From the NCBI RefSeq assembly GCF_000429925.1, contig NZ_AUCU01000013.1, positions 93,579 through 157,578 of the forward strand: a DNA stretch of 64,000 nt, written 5' to 3'. Made by a program: the position numbers and the translations under genes. This document shows positions 10,586-23,633 of the stretch, piece after piece (the stretch's first letter is position 1; each line of letters begins with the position of its first letter). The stretch is from Desulfatirhabdium butyrativorans DSM 18734. Its GTDB lineage: Bacteria; Desulfobacterota; Desulfobacteria; Desulfobacterales; Desulfatirhabdiaceae. The notes under the pieces are model-generated. The model was given only the letters and a program-made list of their open reading frames with translations. It had not been told where the DNA came from and did not search any database.

Positions 10586-11188
10586 ATGACGCACACGGCA
10601 TGGATCGGTTTCGGATCGAACCTGGGGGACAAGATCGCCAATTGCCGTTTTGGGCTCGCCTGCCTGATGGCTACCGGCATCGGATCGGCAGGCGTCGTTT
10701 CCCGGCTCTACCGGACGGCACCCATGCATGTACTGGATCAGGACTGGTTCGTCAACGGTGTCGCCCGCCTGGAAACCGGGCTTGATCCGGAGGCCCTGCT
10801 CGATGTCCTGCAGGACATTCAGCGGCGGGCGGGACGAACGGAAGGCGGCGTTCGTTTCGGGCCGAGAATTCTCGATCTCGACATCCTCTTTTACGATGCA
10901 TGCATTCTGGTTGGTCCGCGGTTGATCCTCCCTCACCCGAGACTTCATGAAAGGCGCTTTGTTCTCCAACCCGCCTGCGATATCGATCCGTGCTGGATTC
11001 ATCCAGTCATCGGCTCGGATCTGAAAACGCTGCTGAGCGGTGTTCAGCAGCCGGAAACCAGTGTACAGGTGATTGATGATCCGAATAGCGATTCTCTTTT
11101 TGTTGGGATATCTGGGCTTTCGTTTGCTCAAGGCGGCCATTATCGGCAACATTCGAAAGGATGTCGATTCGAAGCGCCCGGAAAATGA
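10586..11188 (+). CDS. folK: HPPK, folate pyrophosphokinase
   Basis: 6-hydroxymethyl-7,8-dihydropterin pyrophosphokinase, giving the substrate of dihydropteroate synthase. The motifs GFGSNLGDK, FGPRILDLDILFY and LPHPRLHERRFVL are intact. The family part ends near residue 165; the remaining 35 or so residues (DPNSDSLFVG onward) look like read-through across the next gene's sequence, overlapping it by 113 bases in another frame. A natural long overlap and a sequencing frameshift near the 3' end both fit. Confidence 0.9.
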   Translation: MTHTAWIGFGSNLGDKIANCRFGLACLMATGIGSAGVVSRLYRTAPMHVLDQDWFVNGVARLETGLDPEALLDVLQDIQRRAGRTEGGVRFGPRILDLDILFYDACILVGPRLILPHPRLHERRFVLQPACDIDPCWIHPVIGSDLKTLLSGVQQPETSVQVIDDPNSDSLFVGISGLSFAQGGHYRQHSKGCRFEAPGK

Positions 11189-11336
11189 TGCATTGACGGA
11201 CATGATGATCCAGGATCCCGTCTGCGGGGTCTATTTCCCCCAAAGAAGCGGATATCCACTGGATGTCGGTGGGAAAACCCTTTATTTCTGCAGTGCGGAA
11301 TGCCGGGAGAAATATCGCAAGCAGCAAACCGGGTGA
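11076..11336 (+). CDS. Membrane-anchored YHS-domain protein
   Basis: 86 residues from the ATG at 11076. One N-terminal membrane helix (IAILFLLGYLGFRLLKAAI) is followed by a linker and a C-terminal YHS/TRASH-like metal-binding motif: DPVCGVYFPQ, then YFCSAECREKY, giving three cysteines spaced as in YHS proteins. The start overlaps the folK 3' end by 113 bases. Such proteins are small and mostly uncharacterised; metal binding is inferred from the cysteines. Confidence 0.75.
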   Translation: MIRIAILFLLGYLGFRLLKAAIIGNIRKDVDSKRPENDALTDMMIQDPVCGVYFPQRSGYPLDVGGKTLYFCSAECREKYRKQQTG

Positions 11337-11376
11337 TTGATCGTTAACATCGGTCCCTCCGCAACGTGAGGGATAA

Positions 11377-11515
11377 TCGTTGCTGTTGTCCTTGTCCTTA
11401 TCGTTATCGTTATCGTTGTCGTTGTCGTTGTCGTTGTCGTTATCGTTGTCGTTGTCGTTGTCGTTATCGTTGTCGTTGTCGTTGTCGTTATCGTAATCGT
11501 TGTCGTAATCGTAAT
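11377..11515. repeat. Hexamer array (CGTTRT), about 20 units
   Basis: Nearly uninterrupted CGTTGT/CGTTAT hexamers, drifting to CGTAAT at the right end. The left flank (CCCTCCGCAACGTGAGGGATAATCG in substance) is shared with the smaller arrays at 20544 and 26456 and, inverted, with 38105-38200. The rest of 11337-11657 holds no other feature than the ribosome site of the next gene. Confidence 0.9.
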
Positions 11516-11657
11516 TCCATGCGCTCGTTAACCCGGTCTTCGCCGGAATGACGACCGGATTTTCATCTCCGGGGTGTCGACACGGCTATGGACATTTCTT
11601 GCGGCGGGGTCAATCAACCTCACGTTACGCATTTGCATCTCAGGAAAGGTCAATGCA

Positions 11658-12308
11658 ATGAAATTTTTTCTGGATACGGCCAATATCGATGAAATCCGTG
11701 CCGCCAACGAAATGGGGATGGTGGACGGGGTGACAACCAATCCGAGCCTGATCGCAAAAGAAGGCCGGGAATTTCATGAAGTCATCCGGGAAATTGCCGG
11801 ATTGATCGAGGGGCCGATCAGTGCCGAGGTGATCGGGCTGGATACCGGAAGCATGGTGAAGGAAGCCCGCGTGCTTGCCGCCATTCATGCGAATGTGGTC
11901 ATCAAGGTTCCCATGACCGTCGATGGGCTCAAGGCCGTGCGCATTCTGGCCGGGGAAGGTATCCGGACCAATGTCACCCTCATCTTCTCCCCGCTCCAGG
12001 CATTGATGGCGGCAAAGGCGGGAGCGGCATACGTGAGCCCGTTTGTGGGACGGCTCGATGATCTGTCGCAGGAAGGACTCTCGCTGGTGGAGCAGGTGCT
12101 GCGGATTTACCAGAACTACGATTACCAGACGGAAATCATCGTGGCAAGCGTCCGGCATCCGCTTCATGTTCTCGAAGCCGCTCTGATGGGGGCGCACATT
12201 GCTACCATTCCGTTTTCGGTGCTGAAACGGTTTGCGGATCATCCCATGACCGAAAAAGGTATCGCCGCATTTCTGGCAGATTGGAAAAAAGCCAATGAAA
12301 CGACCTGA
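11658..12308 (+). CDS. Small transaldolase / fructose-6-phosphate aldolase family
   Basis: 216 residues, the size of the compact transaldolase subfamily (TalC/Fsa). The N terminus [13 protein letters not shown], the conserved GVTTNPSLI, and the Schiff-base lysine in NVVIKVPMT are present. AGGAAAGG lies about seven bases before this ATG; the frame extends left to 11574 but without family sequence. Transaldolase and fructose-6-phosphate aldolase activity cannot be told apart here. The 3' end overlaps pgsA by 14 bases. Confidence 0.9.
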   Translation: MKFFLDTANIDEIRAANEMGMVDGVTTNPSLIAKEGREFHEVIREIAGLIEGPISAEVIGLDTGSMVKEARVLAAIHANVVIKVPMTVDGLKAVRILAGEGIRTNVTLIFSPLQALMAAKAGAAYVSPFVGRLDDLSQEGLSLVEQVLRIYQNYDYQTEIIVASVRHPLHVLEAALMGAHIATIPFSVLKRFADHPMTEKGIAAFLADWKKANETT

Positions 12309-12945
12309 TTTTTCGTTCATCAATCGCTGGATCGCTTCGATCAAATCCATCCGGTTTCCCGTGAAGACAGCGATTCCCCTTCCGAGGAAGGAAGCCATCC
12401 AGGCCGTCATCGAAAAACCCAACTTTCTGACGATGTGCAGGGTTGGAGCGGTTCCCGGCGTGGTGCTGCTCATGCTCTATCCGAATCGATTCTGTTCGTT
12501 CATGGCGGCGATTCTCTTCAGCGCAGCAGCCATCACGGATTATTTCGACGGATTCCTGGCCCGGAAACAGGGGATGGTATCCAATTTCGGGAAGATCATG
12601 GACCCGGTGGCGGACAAGTTGCTGATGACCGCAGCCCTCATCATGCTCGTATCCCATGGATGGGCTCCGGGATGGATGGCCTGCGTCATCATTGGCCGGG
12701 AAATCGCCATTACGGGCCTGAGAAATTTTCTGGTGGAAACGGATCAGGATCTTTCTTCAAGCAATCTGGCAAAGTACAAGACCGGCTTTCAAATTGCCGC
12801 CATCATTCCGCTGCTGATCCACTATCCCTATTTCGGTCTCAACTTCCACGGGATCGGCACGGCTTTTCTCTGGGGTGCGCTGGTGTTCACGATCTGGTCC
12901 GGGGTGGATTATTTCCTGAAATTCCGGAAATACGTTTCGTATTGA
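12295..12945 (+). CDS. pgsA: CDP-diacylglycerol-glycerol-3-phosphate 3-phosphatidyltransferase
   Basis: Membrane enzyme making phosphatidylglycerophosphate. The CDP-alcohol phosphotransferase motif D-x2-DG-x2-AR-x8-G-x3-D-x3-D is complete ([12 protein letters not shown] ... [10 protein letters not shown]). Several hydrophobic helices follow. The protein has about 40 extra N-terminal residues before the usual start near [11 protein letters not shown], so a downstream start is possible. It overlaps the transaldolase gene and ends the rightward run. Confidence 0.92.
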   Translation: MKRPDFSFINRWIASIKSIRFPVKTAIPLPRKEAIQAVIEKPNFLTMCRVGAVPGVVLLMLYPNRFCSFMAAILFSAAAITDYFDGFLARKQGMVSNFGKIMDPVADKLLMTAALIMLVSHGWAPGWMACVIIGREIAITGLRNFLVETDQDLSSSNLAKYKTGFQIAAIIPLLIHYPYFGLNFHGIGTAFLWGALVFTIWSGVDYFLKFRKYVSY

Positions 12946-13318
12946 ATGGAATCAACAACTTCTCGACCGGTTGCGCACCTCATCCGCCCCAGCATTCCGG
13001 GATAAGGACCGGTAGAAAATCGATGGATCGCTGTCGAGCCGCAGGGAAGCGGTTTGCTTTTCCGCCATATCGCAGAAGCGATACCTGCTTCCATATTCAG
13101 TCCCGGGAATAACGCCGAATCGGGGTTGGATGGGCTTTTTGGGGTGCAATCAGCGTCAGTAGGGTTGCGAACGGGCGGTTTCCATCGGAAGAGAGGGATA
13201 TCCAGGAGGGGTAAGGCTTTTGGTATTGGCCTGACGGATCAGGCGATGTGCAACGCATGCTGCAGAGCACAACATGTCCGCGCCGCTGCATATCGCCTGA
13301 TCGGAAAGCGTGACTTCC
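12946..13318. other. Convergent intergenic region with one long imperfect hairpin
   Basis: No gene is supported between the convergent pgsA and mdh. The arms at 13237-13252 and 13287-13302 (GATCAGGCGATGTGCA and its complement with one mismatch) form a 16-bp stem with a 34-base loop just beyond the mdh stop. It may act as a bidirectional 3' end or be another palindromic repeat. Confidence 0.6.
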
Positions 13319-14320
<1,002 letters not shown>

Positions 14321-14359
14321 TCATGATCCTTTGCGCCCATTGCAAAACCAGCATATTTT

Positions 14360-14443
14360 GTCACCCCGGCGAAATCCTGCCTCTGGCAGGAGGGGGCCAG
14401 AATGTACCGAAAAGAACTGGATTCCGGCTTTCGCCGGAATGAC
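14360..14443. repeat. REP-like palindromic element
   Basis: 84 bases with inverted ends GTCACCCCGGCGAAA and TTTCGCCGGAATGAC and the CTGCCTCTGGCAGG inner palindrome. The flanks TTGCAAAACC and CTTTTGCAATCGGCTCC also pair; the last motif recurs at 53748. The remainder of 14252-14696 carries only the purC promoter. Confidence 0.85.
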
Positions 14444-14608
14444 GCAGAAGGACTTTTGCAATCGGCTCCTTTGAGTGCTCAAATTCAGGTCAACTGAAAC
14501 AAACACTTCTGATAACATAAACGGAGTCGATGTCAAGAAATTTCCCTTTCGGCCATGAATTTGGGTTTACTTTCAGGTATGATGCGCCGATAGTCCTGAA
14601 TGGCGCGG

Positions 14609-14636
14609 TTGACACCGGTTGCAAAGCTGGTAGACT
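14609..14636 (+). promoter_or_regulatory. Sigma-70-type promoter for purC
   Basis: TTGACA, a 16-base spacer, and TAGACT, placed about 60 bases before the purC start. No competing promoter was seen in the interval. Confidence 0.5.
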
Positions 14637-14696
14637 GCAACACGCCGATTCACAACGTCTGGTTTTTGAAACTTTATCTGACTGGAGAGGAATACC

Positions 14697-15596
14697 ATGA
14701 AGCCTTCACCCGTTGTGCAGACCCATTTCCCGGAATTGAAACTGAAAAACCGAGGCAAGGTTCGGGATATTTACGATCTGGGAGAAAACCTGCTGATCGT
14801 GGCGACAGACCGCATTTCGGCCTTCGATGTCATTATGAACGATTCCATACCGGATAAGGGGAAAATCCTGACGCGAATCTCCCTGTTCTGGTATGATGTC
14901 ATGCGGGATATTGTCCCCAATCATCTGGTTGCTTCGGACGTTGCTGCCTATCCCCGCTCGTGTCATCCATACGCCGATATGCTGGAAGGGCGCAGCATGC
15001 TCGTCAAGAAAGCCAGGCCGCTTCCCATCGAGTGTGTCGTCCGGGGGTATCTCTCGGGTTCCGGATGGAAATCCTACCAAAAGGGAGGAATGGTCTGCGG
15101 CATTGCGCTTCCTGCCGGTCTTCGGGAATCCGATCGACTTCCCGAGCCCCTGTTTACGCCTTCGACCAAGGAAGAAGTCGGGCACGACATCAATATCGAT
15201 TTTGAAGAGACGGCAAGAAGGATCGGAAAGCCGCTGGCCGAGAAGATTCGGGACCTGAGCATTGCCATTTATCGGAAGGGCGCTGCGCTGGCGTTGGAAA
15301 AGGGGATCATCATCGCCGATACGAAATTCGAATTCGGCCTGATCGGAGATGATCTCATCCTGATCGATGAAGTGTTGACGCCCGATTCCTCCCGTTTCTG
15401 GCCAAAAGACCGCTACGAGCCGGGAAGAGGGCAGGACAGTTTCGACAAACAGTACCTGAGAGACTACCTGCTGTCGCTCGACTGGAACCAGCAACCGCCG
15501 CCGCCGCCGCTTCCGGAGGTCGTTATCCGAAATACCCGGAAAAAATACATCGAAGCGCTTCAGTTGCTGACGGGTCAAGATGACGATTTGGATTGA
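14697..15596 (+). CDS. purC: SAICAR synthetase
   Basis: Joins CAIR and aspartate in purine synthesis; 299 residues, the longer eukaryote-like type. The motifs [34 protein letters not shown] and [13 protein letters not shown] are present. GAGAGGAATACC precedes the ATG. It overlaps the following ParB-like gene by 17 bases, so the two are probably co-expressed. Confidence 0.96.
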   Translation: MKPSPVVQTHFPELKLKNRGKVRDIYDLGENLLIVATDRISAFDVIMNDSIPDKGKILTRISLFWYDVMRDIVPNHLVASDVAAYPRSCHPYADMLEGRSMLVKKARPLPIECVVRGYLSGSGWKSYQKGGMVCGIALPAGLRESDRLPEPLFTPSTKEEVGHDINIDFEETARRIGKPLAEKIRDLSIAIYRKGAALALEKGIIIADTKFEFGLIGDDLILIDEVLTPDSSRFWPKDRYEPGRGQDSFDKQYLRDYLLSLDWNQQPPPPPLPEVVIRNTRKKYIEALQLLTGQDDDLD

Positions 15597-16551
15597 TCAA
15601 ACCGTTGAAATCGACAGGATCGACCGGGCCGATCGAAGCCTTGCGATTACGACCAAAACCGCCATCGAGGAGCTTGCCCGGCATATCGGACATTTCGGCC
15701 TGCTTGCACCGCCACTCGTTCGGGAAAGACAAGGCCGATTGGGCATCGTTGCCGGTTTTCGGCGAATCGATGCCTGCCATCTGCTGGGCTGGCGAACGCT
15801 TGCCGTCCGCGTAATGGAGGCATCGGATGCGGCCTGCATCGAGGCGGCCATTGCCGACAACACCGGAGAGCGAGCGCTTGACTGGATCGAAACGATGAGG
15901 GCATACGCTCTGCTGCGCAGACAATATCCGGATGAACCAACGCTTGTGGATCGGGCTCAGGCTTTGGGATTGCCAGCCAGCGCCGATGTGCTGCGGAAAG
16001 TCGCCGATCTGGCGCTTCTCCCCGAACAATTGCAGCACTGGTTGCTGGCCGATGTGTTGCCGCTTTCGATGGCTTTGGAACTGGGCAAGCTTTCTCTACC
16101 GGATGCCTTGGCCGTTGGCGGGCTATTTGAGAAGTTGAAGCTCGGGCTGAACAAGCAGCGGGAATTGTTGGGCTACCTCCAGGAAATCGCCGGGAGGGAT
16201 CGCCGGGAGATTCACCGCTTGCTGGCGGATCGGGAAATTGCGGACATTCTGGAGGATGAACGGATCGATTCTCCGAGAAAGGCGCATCTGATCCGGAATG
16301 TCCTCCGGAAATGCCGGTATCCGAAGATCAGTGCATTTGGAGAGCGTTACCGGAAACGGCTTGCGGAGCTTCGGTTGCCCAGGGGGATTGCCTTGACGCC
16401 TCCCGAGAATTTTGAGGGGGGCATCTGGCGTTGGGCGATCGATTTCGAGAAAATTCCGGAACTCAGGGAAAAACTGGGGGTCTTGCAGGGCGTGTGTGAT
16501 CATCCGGCCCTTTCGGAAATGCTGCAGCAGTCAATCGGAACCAGATCATAA
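15580..16551 (+). CDS. ParB/sulfiredoxin-domain protein
   Basis: 323 residues. The N-terminal 90 or so residues follow the ParB N-terminal fold ([19 protein letters not shown], then [16 protein letters not shown], the GxRR-like nucleotide motif, and [14 protein letters not shown]). A helical middle and a C-terminal [13 protein letters not shown] segment follow. It is not next to parA and lacks the C-terminal dimer domain of chromosome ParB. Its role is unknown; by domain it may bind CTP or DNA. Coupled to purC by overlap. Confidence 0.75.
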   Translation: MTIWIDQTVEIDRIDRADRSLAITTKTAIEELARHIGHFGLLAPPLVRERQGRLGIVAGFRRIDACHLLGWRTLAVRVMEASDAACIEAAIADNTGERALDWIETMRAYALLRRQYPDEPTLVDRAQALGLPASADVLRKVADLALLPEQLQHWLLADVLPLSMALELGKLSLPDALAVGGLFEKLKLGLNKQRELLGYLQEIAGRDRREIHRLLADREIADILEDERIDSPRKAHLIRNVLRKCRYPKISAFGERYRKRLAELRLPRGIALTPPENFEGGIWRWAIDFEKIPELREKLGVLQGVCDHPALSEMLQQSIGTRS

Positions 16552-16642
16552 ACCATTCTTTGGCTGCCGGCCGGCGGGATCTGCAAAAATACCAGGGAAT
16601 GCTCCGGAAATGAGAATCAAGTTCTCAGTCTGAGGGAGGCCG

Positions 16643-16858
16643 GAAGTCAGGAGTCAGAAGACAGGAGTCAGAAGAAATGCGGATGGCTTCTATTTTCCCA
16701 AGCTCACACTTGCGACTTTGATTAACCGGGATTCAACCCCGGTTGTATGAGCGATTTTGGCGAAATCCCGCCTTTGGCGGGATGAAATCAGTTCTGCGAT
16801 GGCAGGACATTGAATGGTTCTGGCCCCCGCCTGCAGCAGGCAGAATTTCGCCGGGGTG
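16643..16858. repeat. Heptamer remnant plus REP-like element
   Basis: Four AGTCAGR-type heptamers (16643-16670) are followed by a palindromic AACCGGGATTCAACCCCGGTT stretch and by a REP-like element from about 16750 to 16858 with GGCGAAATCCCGCC and TTTCGCCGGGGTGAC ends. Confidence 0.75.
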
Positions 16859-16977
<119 letters not shown>

Positions 16978-16984
16978 ACTGTTC

Positions 16985-17038
16985 ATTGCCATCAGGCAGG
17001 CGGCGCTTTGCTCCAAATAGGGGGTTTCCGTTCAGGCC
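16985..17038. repeat. Partial copy of the GTCTGAACGG palindromic element
   Basis: CTCCAAATAGGGGGTTTCCGTTCAGG matches the end of the element complete at 20389-20471. It abuts the ktrA stop codon. Confidence 0.7.
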
Positions 17039-17701
17039 CTACTTCAGCTCCTTGATCCGCCGGATTTCCTGGGTTTTACCGAGCATGATCAGCACGTCAC
17101 TGTCCTTGATCCGGAAATCGGCAGGGGGGACGAGAATGAAATTTTCGGGCACCAGTTCCTTGATGCCGATGATGTGGACATTGTATTTCGCCCGAAGATC
17201 GAGTTCTCGTAAGGTTTTCCCGATGAATCCCCTGGGTGGATCGACCTGGAGCAGATCATAGTCTTCGGCCAGGGGAATGAAATCGAGAATGTTCGGTGTG
17301 GAAAGTCCCCTGGCCACCCGGATGGCCATCGCCATTTCAGGCCGGATGATTTCCGTTGCCCCGACTCTTCGAAGAATCTTCTCGTGGTCGTCGTCCATGG
17401 CCTTGGCCAGGATTTTCTTGACACCCAACTCCTGCAGATGCAGGCAAACGAGGATGCTGTTGGAAATTTTTTCACCGGCACTCACCACCACGCTGTCCAT
17501 CTCTTCCAGTCCGAGCGCGGCAAGTTTTTCCTTATCCGTTGCGTCCATGACAATGGCTTCTGTGCAGTATGGATCAATTTCCTGCACCTTGTCCCGGTTC
17601 TGATCGATCGCCATGACGTCGTGCCCTTCCTCGAAGAGGCATTTGGCGACATGAAAACCGAATTTCCCCAGGCCGATAACGGCGAATCGTTTTTTTCCCA
17701 T
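17039..17701 (-). CDS. ktrA: KtrA/TrkA-type regulatory subunit of K+ uptake
   Basis: 220-residue cytosolic gating subunit: an RCK N domain with the dinucleotide site [13 protein letters not shown] and the acidic second-strand residue (AIDQNRDKV), followed by an RCK C domain (from about 140). One RCK unit is KtrA-like; TrkA has two. The ATG at 17701 lies five bases beyond the ktrB stop; a TTG 12 bases earlier is also possible. Works with the adjacent membrane subunit. Confidence 0.9.
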   Translation of the reverse strand: MGKKRFAVIGLGKFGFHVAKCLFEEGHDVMAIDQNRDKVQEIDPYCTEAIVMDATDKEKLAALGLEEMDSVVVSAGEKISNSILVCLHLQELGVKKILAKAMDDDHEKILRRVGATEIIRPEMAMAIRVARGLSTPNILDFIPLAEDYDLLQVDPPRGFIGKTLRELDLRAKYNVHIIGIKELVPENFILVPPADFRIKDSDVLIMLGKTQEIRRIKELK

Positions 17702-17705
17702 GACT

Positions 17706-19103
17706 TCATCCAATCATGATCGGTTCTTCCGAGTAGCTGATGGTGGCATGCTGAATTTTGGGTGCGAATACGTAGGAAAAGCCGATGACCCCGACCCTGC
17801 CGATCAGCATCAGCACGACAAGCGAAATTTTCGAGCCGCTGCTCAGCACCGGCGTGGCGCCCATGGAAAGGCCGACAGTACCGAAGGCGGAGATGGTTTC
17901 GAAAAGATAAATCCGAAACGTATCCCCCAGCCCATTCTGGATCGGATTTACCGATTGCTGAAATACCAGCACGGCAAAGAAAACGATCGAAATGAAAAAC
18001 AGGGAAAGCCCCAGGATCGACAATCCCTTGGTCAGGATATCTTCGGGAATGTTTTTGCGGAACAGCCGTGTCGGGTATTGTCCCCGAAGTCTGCACCACA
18101 GGGCAGCCGATAAGACGCTGAGCGTTGTTGTCTTGATGCCGCCTGCGCAAGATCCGGGGGATGCGCCGATGAACATGAGGATCATCAGCAGCAGGGCTGC
18201 GGGTTCCCCTATCTTTGCCAGATCGATGGTGTTGAAGCCTGCGGTTCGGGCGGTAATGGATTGGAAAAAAGATGCCATGATGGCGACAGGGAGCGACAGG
18301 GGTTTGAGGGTGATGTTCCGCTCGAACAGAAAAAACAGGGTGGCGCCTGTAAGGATCAGGGCCAGTGTCGTGATGAGCACGGCCTGGGTTTGCAGCGAGA
18401 GCTTCACCCGCTGGCGGCGTCGCATTCGGGCATATCGATACAGATCGTAAACAACCGGAAATCCGATGCCGCCCAGAACAATCAGGGATGCAATGGTGAT
18501 GTTGACGACAGCAGCGTCGTAATAGGGGATGAGGTTATCGGAAAACAGCGAGAAACCGGCGTTGCAGAACGCCGAAACGGCATGAAACAGACCGAGGCAA
18601 GCGGCCCGTTTCAGGGAAAATTCTCCCCACCAGTACAGGGTGAGCACCGTTGCACCGAGAAGTTCCGTAATCGCCGTGAAAATGAAGATGGCCTTGAGCA
18701 GGGAAATGAGTTCTTTCCTTGGCGCAGCGGAAAACGTTTCCTGCATGATCATGCGGTGCTGGATGGAAACACCCATCCCGAGGAGTCTGAAGAAAAAGAC
18801 CGTGAGTGTCATCAGTCCCAACCCCCCGATCTGGATCAGCAGCAGAATGACGACCTGACCAAACCATGTAAAGGACGTTCCCGTATCGATGACGGTCAGC
18901 CCGGTCACGCAAACGGCCGATGTTGCGGTAAACAGCGCATCGATCGCCTGAATTCCCGAAACGGTGGAAAACGGCAAGCCCAGAAGCAGAGTGCCGGCCC
19001 CGATGGTTGCAACAAAACTCAGTAAAAACAGGGTGGGGGGCGGGATTTTCTTCAAACGTTTCGACAACCGGTTCATGGAGGCCGATGGCGTGGTGGAAGG
19101 CAT
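17706..19103 (-). CDS. ktrB: KtrB/TrkH-type K+ channel subunit
   Basis: 465-residue membrane protein of the SKT superfamily. Four pore loops with selectivity glycines are seen: SAVCVTGLTV, SAFCNAGFSL, TARTAGFNTI and SAFGTVGLSM. Ten or so hydrophobic helices surround them. It lies between tatD and ktrA with gaps of seven and four bases, so all are one operon with clpS first. Confidence 0.92.
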   Translation of the reverse strand: MPSTTPSASMNRLSKRLKKIPPPTLFLLSFVATIGAGTLLLGLPFSTVSGIQAIDALFTATSAVCVTGLTVIDTGTSFTWFGQVVILLLIQIGGLGLMTLTVFFFRLLGMGVSIQHRMIMQETFSAAPRKELISLLKAIFIFTAITELLGATVLTLYWWGEFSLKRAACLGLFHAVSAFCNAGFSLFSDNLIPYYDAAVVNITIASLIVLGGIGFPVVYDLYRYARMRRRQRVKLSLQTQAVLITTLALILTGATLFFLFERNITLKPLSLPVAIMASFFQSITARTAGFNTIDLAKIGEPAALLLMILMFIGASPGSCAGGIKTTTLSVLSAALWCRLRGQYPTRLFRKNIPEDILTKGLSILGLSLFFISIVFFAVLVFQQSVNPIQNGLGDTFRIYLFETISAFGTVGLSMGATPVLSSGSKISLVVLMLIGRVGVIGFSYVFAPKIQHATISYSEEPIMIG

Positions 19104-19110
19104 GGGTGGA

Positions 19111-19932
19111 TCAGTTTCCTGTCAGCCGCAGATGATCTGCGTCCGGATCGATATGATACAGCTTGCAGGTGTTTTGCCAGATCGTTTCCGCCAATTGGGG
19201 CAACGGCATGTCGAGGATGTGGGCGATGGTTTCCAAAACCGTTCGAACGAAGGCAGGTTCGTTTCTGCGAAAGCGGTTCTTCTGTGGCGCCGGGGTCAGG
19301 TAGGGGGCGTCGGTTTCGATAAGCATGCGGTCGAGTGGGATGGATGGCAGCATGTCGCGAAGCGCTTTTCCCCTTTCCCGGATGGTCAGGATACCGGTGA
19401 TGCCGATGGCGTACCCCATATCGACATAGGTTTCGAGCTCTGCAGGCGACCCGCTGAAACAGTGGATGACACCGTTTCCCGGATGGCGATGGTGCCGTTT
19501 CAGAATGGCGATGAGTCTTCCGCCGCTTTCCCGTTCGTGAAAAATGACGGGCAGATTCAACTCATCCGCAATTTCAAGCTGGCGGATCAAGCCATTTTCC
19601 TGGTCCGATACGGGCGAATACATCCGGTTGAAATCCAGGCCGATCTCTCCCCATGCCCGGACTCTCGGATCATGGGCGAGCGCCTTCAAATGATCGAGGT
19701 CTTCCTCCCTGCAGGATTTGACATCATGGGGATGAAAACCAACCGAGCTGAAGACCATGGGATGCCGCCAGGCGATGGAAAGCGCCTTTTCGGAGGTTTT
19801 TCGATCAATTCCCGCAATCATGACGGCGCAGACACCGGCCTGTTTTGCTCGTTCGAGAACGGCTTTGCGGTCATCGTCGTAGTCGGGATCGTCCAGGTGA
19901 CAGTGGCTGTCGAAAAGGCGAATGGGATTCAT
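19111..19932 (-). CDS. tatD: TatD-family metal-dependent DNase
   Basis: 273-residue TIM-barrel hydrolase. Metal ligands are in DSHCHLDDP, GEIGLDFNR, the His of VIFHERES, IHCFSG and LIETDAPYLTP. The ATG at 19932 gives the normal N terminus; the open frame upstream is clpS sequence read in another frame. Known TatD proteins have 3'-5' exonuclease or D-aminoacyl-tRNA deacylase-like activities. Its start is four bases after the clpS stop. Confidence 0.93.
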   Translation of the reverse strand: MNPIRLFDSHCHLDDPDYDDDRKAVLERAKQAGVCAVMIAGIDRKTSEKALSIAWRHPMVFSSVGFHPHDVKSCREEDLDHLKALAHDPRVRAWGEIGLDFNRMYSPVSDQENGLIRQLEIADELNLPVIFHERESGGRLIAILKRHHRHPGNGVIHCFSGSPAELETYVDMGYAIGITGILTIRERGKALRDMLPSIPLDRMLIETDAPYLTPAPQKNRFRRNEPAFVRTVLETIAHILDMPLPQLAETIWQNTCKLYHIDPDADHLRLTGN

Positions 19933-19936
19933 CTGG

Positions 19937-20251
19937 CTATTCCGGTTCCATGATACAGCGAAGGGGATGACCGTTTTCGCGGGCGAGAGCGTGTACCGTA
20001 TCGACTTTCGTTTCCGCAATTTCGAAGGGATAGACGCCGCAAAGACCCGATCCCGTGCGATGTACGGCCAGCATGATGGTCGTGGCTTCCTCGAGATTTT
20101 TCTGGAAGACCTGCATGAGAATCTCCACGACGAAATCCATGGTCGTGTAGTCATCGTTCAGCAACAGGACCTTGTACAAAGGAGGCTCGGTGAGTTGTTC
20201 ATCCTGTTCGGAGGCCACTTCTTCTTCGAATTTTGTGCCGGAGGATGTCAT
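19937..20251 (-). CDS. clpS: ATP-dependent Clp protease adaptor
   Basis: 104 residues. Delivers N-degron substrates to ClpAP. The [21 protein letters not shown] segment and the hydrophobic pocket around M and V match ClpS. The ATG at 20251 follows GAGGAAG with nine bases spacing; an in-frame TTG 15 bases earlier lacks such a site. First gene of the clpS-tatD-ktrB-ktrA operon. clpA is not in the window. Confidence 0.93.
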   Translation of the reverse strand: MTSSGTKFEEEVASEQDEQLTEPPLYKVLLLNDDYTTMDFVVEILMQVFQKNLEEATTIMLAVHRTGSGLCGVYPFEIAETKVDTVHALARENGHPLRCIMEPE

Positions 20252-20381
20252 ATCATGCTTCCTCAACGATCCATGTGAAAACGAAACTGCTTAGCCCATA
20301 AAATCCAAATCAGGGAACAGGGACAAGGGAAAAGGGGTGGATGGCAACGCTTTGATTTTGTATGAGCATCGTTTCCATAGA

Positions 20382-20480
20382 TATTTTGGTGTCTAAACGG
20401 AAAACCCCTATTCGGAGCAGCGCGTCGCCTGCGGGCAGGCTGTACCCAAAACGGGTTTTCCGTTCAGACACTATTTTGGT
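20382..20480. mobile_element. MITE-like palindromic element with 9-bp flanking repeat
   Basis: An 81-base unit, 20391-20471, begins GTCTAAACGGAAAACCC and ends GGGTTTTCCGTTCAGAC plus AC, forming terminal inverted repeats. It is flanked on both sides by TATTTTGGT (20382-20390 and 20472-20480), as expected for a target duplication. Partial copies are at 665, 16985, 44668 and 47168. Confidence 0.75.
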
Positions 20481-20543
20481 TCCCGGGGGCGAAATCCCGG
20501 CTGTATGCGGGATTATCGTTAAAAATACCACCCCTCGCAATGC

Positions 20544-20577
20544 TGGAGATAATCGTTGTCGTTGTCGTAATCGTAAT
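20544..20577. repeat. Short hexamer array (CGTTGT/CGTAAT)
   Basis: About five hexamers preceded by the same GAGATAATCG flank as the longer arrays at 11377 and 26456. Confidence 0.7.
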
Positions 20578-20588
20578 TCCCTCAGCTC

Positions 20589-20698
20589 GTCACCCCGACA
20601 AAATCCTGCCTCTGGCAGGAGGGGGCCAGAACCGGTCCAAGTCCCGCTCTCATGGAACTGGATTCCTCCCGCCAAAGGCGGGATTCCGCCGGAATGAC
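20589..20698. repeat. REP-like element, 110 bases
   Basis: Starts GTCACCCCGACAAAATCC and ends CCGCCGGAATGAC, with two inner palindromes (CTGCCTCTGGCAGG and CCCGCCAAAGGCGGG). The element at 37972-38081 is the same length in the opposite orientation. Confidence 0.85.
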
Positions 20699-20726
20699 AA
20701 CCGAGGCTGCCATAGGAATCGCCCAT

Positions 20727-20755
20727 GTAGGGGCGGGTTTTAAACCCGCCCCTAC
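20727..20755. repeat. Palindrome, second copy
   Basis: GTAGGGGCGGGTTT, one base, then its exact complement. Same as 5183-5213. Confidence 0.85.
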
Positions 20756-20804
20756 CCCCGCTTGATGATAGGCTCCGGGGCGGCTTTCGCCGGAATCGCC
20801 CATG

Positions 20805-20952
<148 letters not shown>

Positions 20953-21009
20953 TATTCGACTTTTTGCGACTTCATCATGTTGATGGTTTCATCGCGATGG
21001 GTTGCATGA

Positions 21010-23541
<2,532 letters not shown>

Positions 23542-23633
23542 ATCAAAACTGCCTTCGGAATGGGTATCAACGAAAATGGCGTATGGATTCGGATGGTCGC
23601 CGCCATCTGAATCCATACGCCATAAGGATAATC

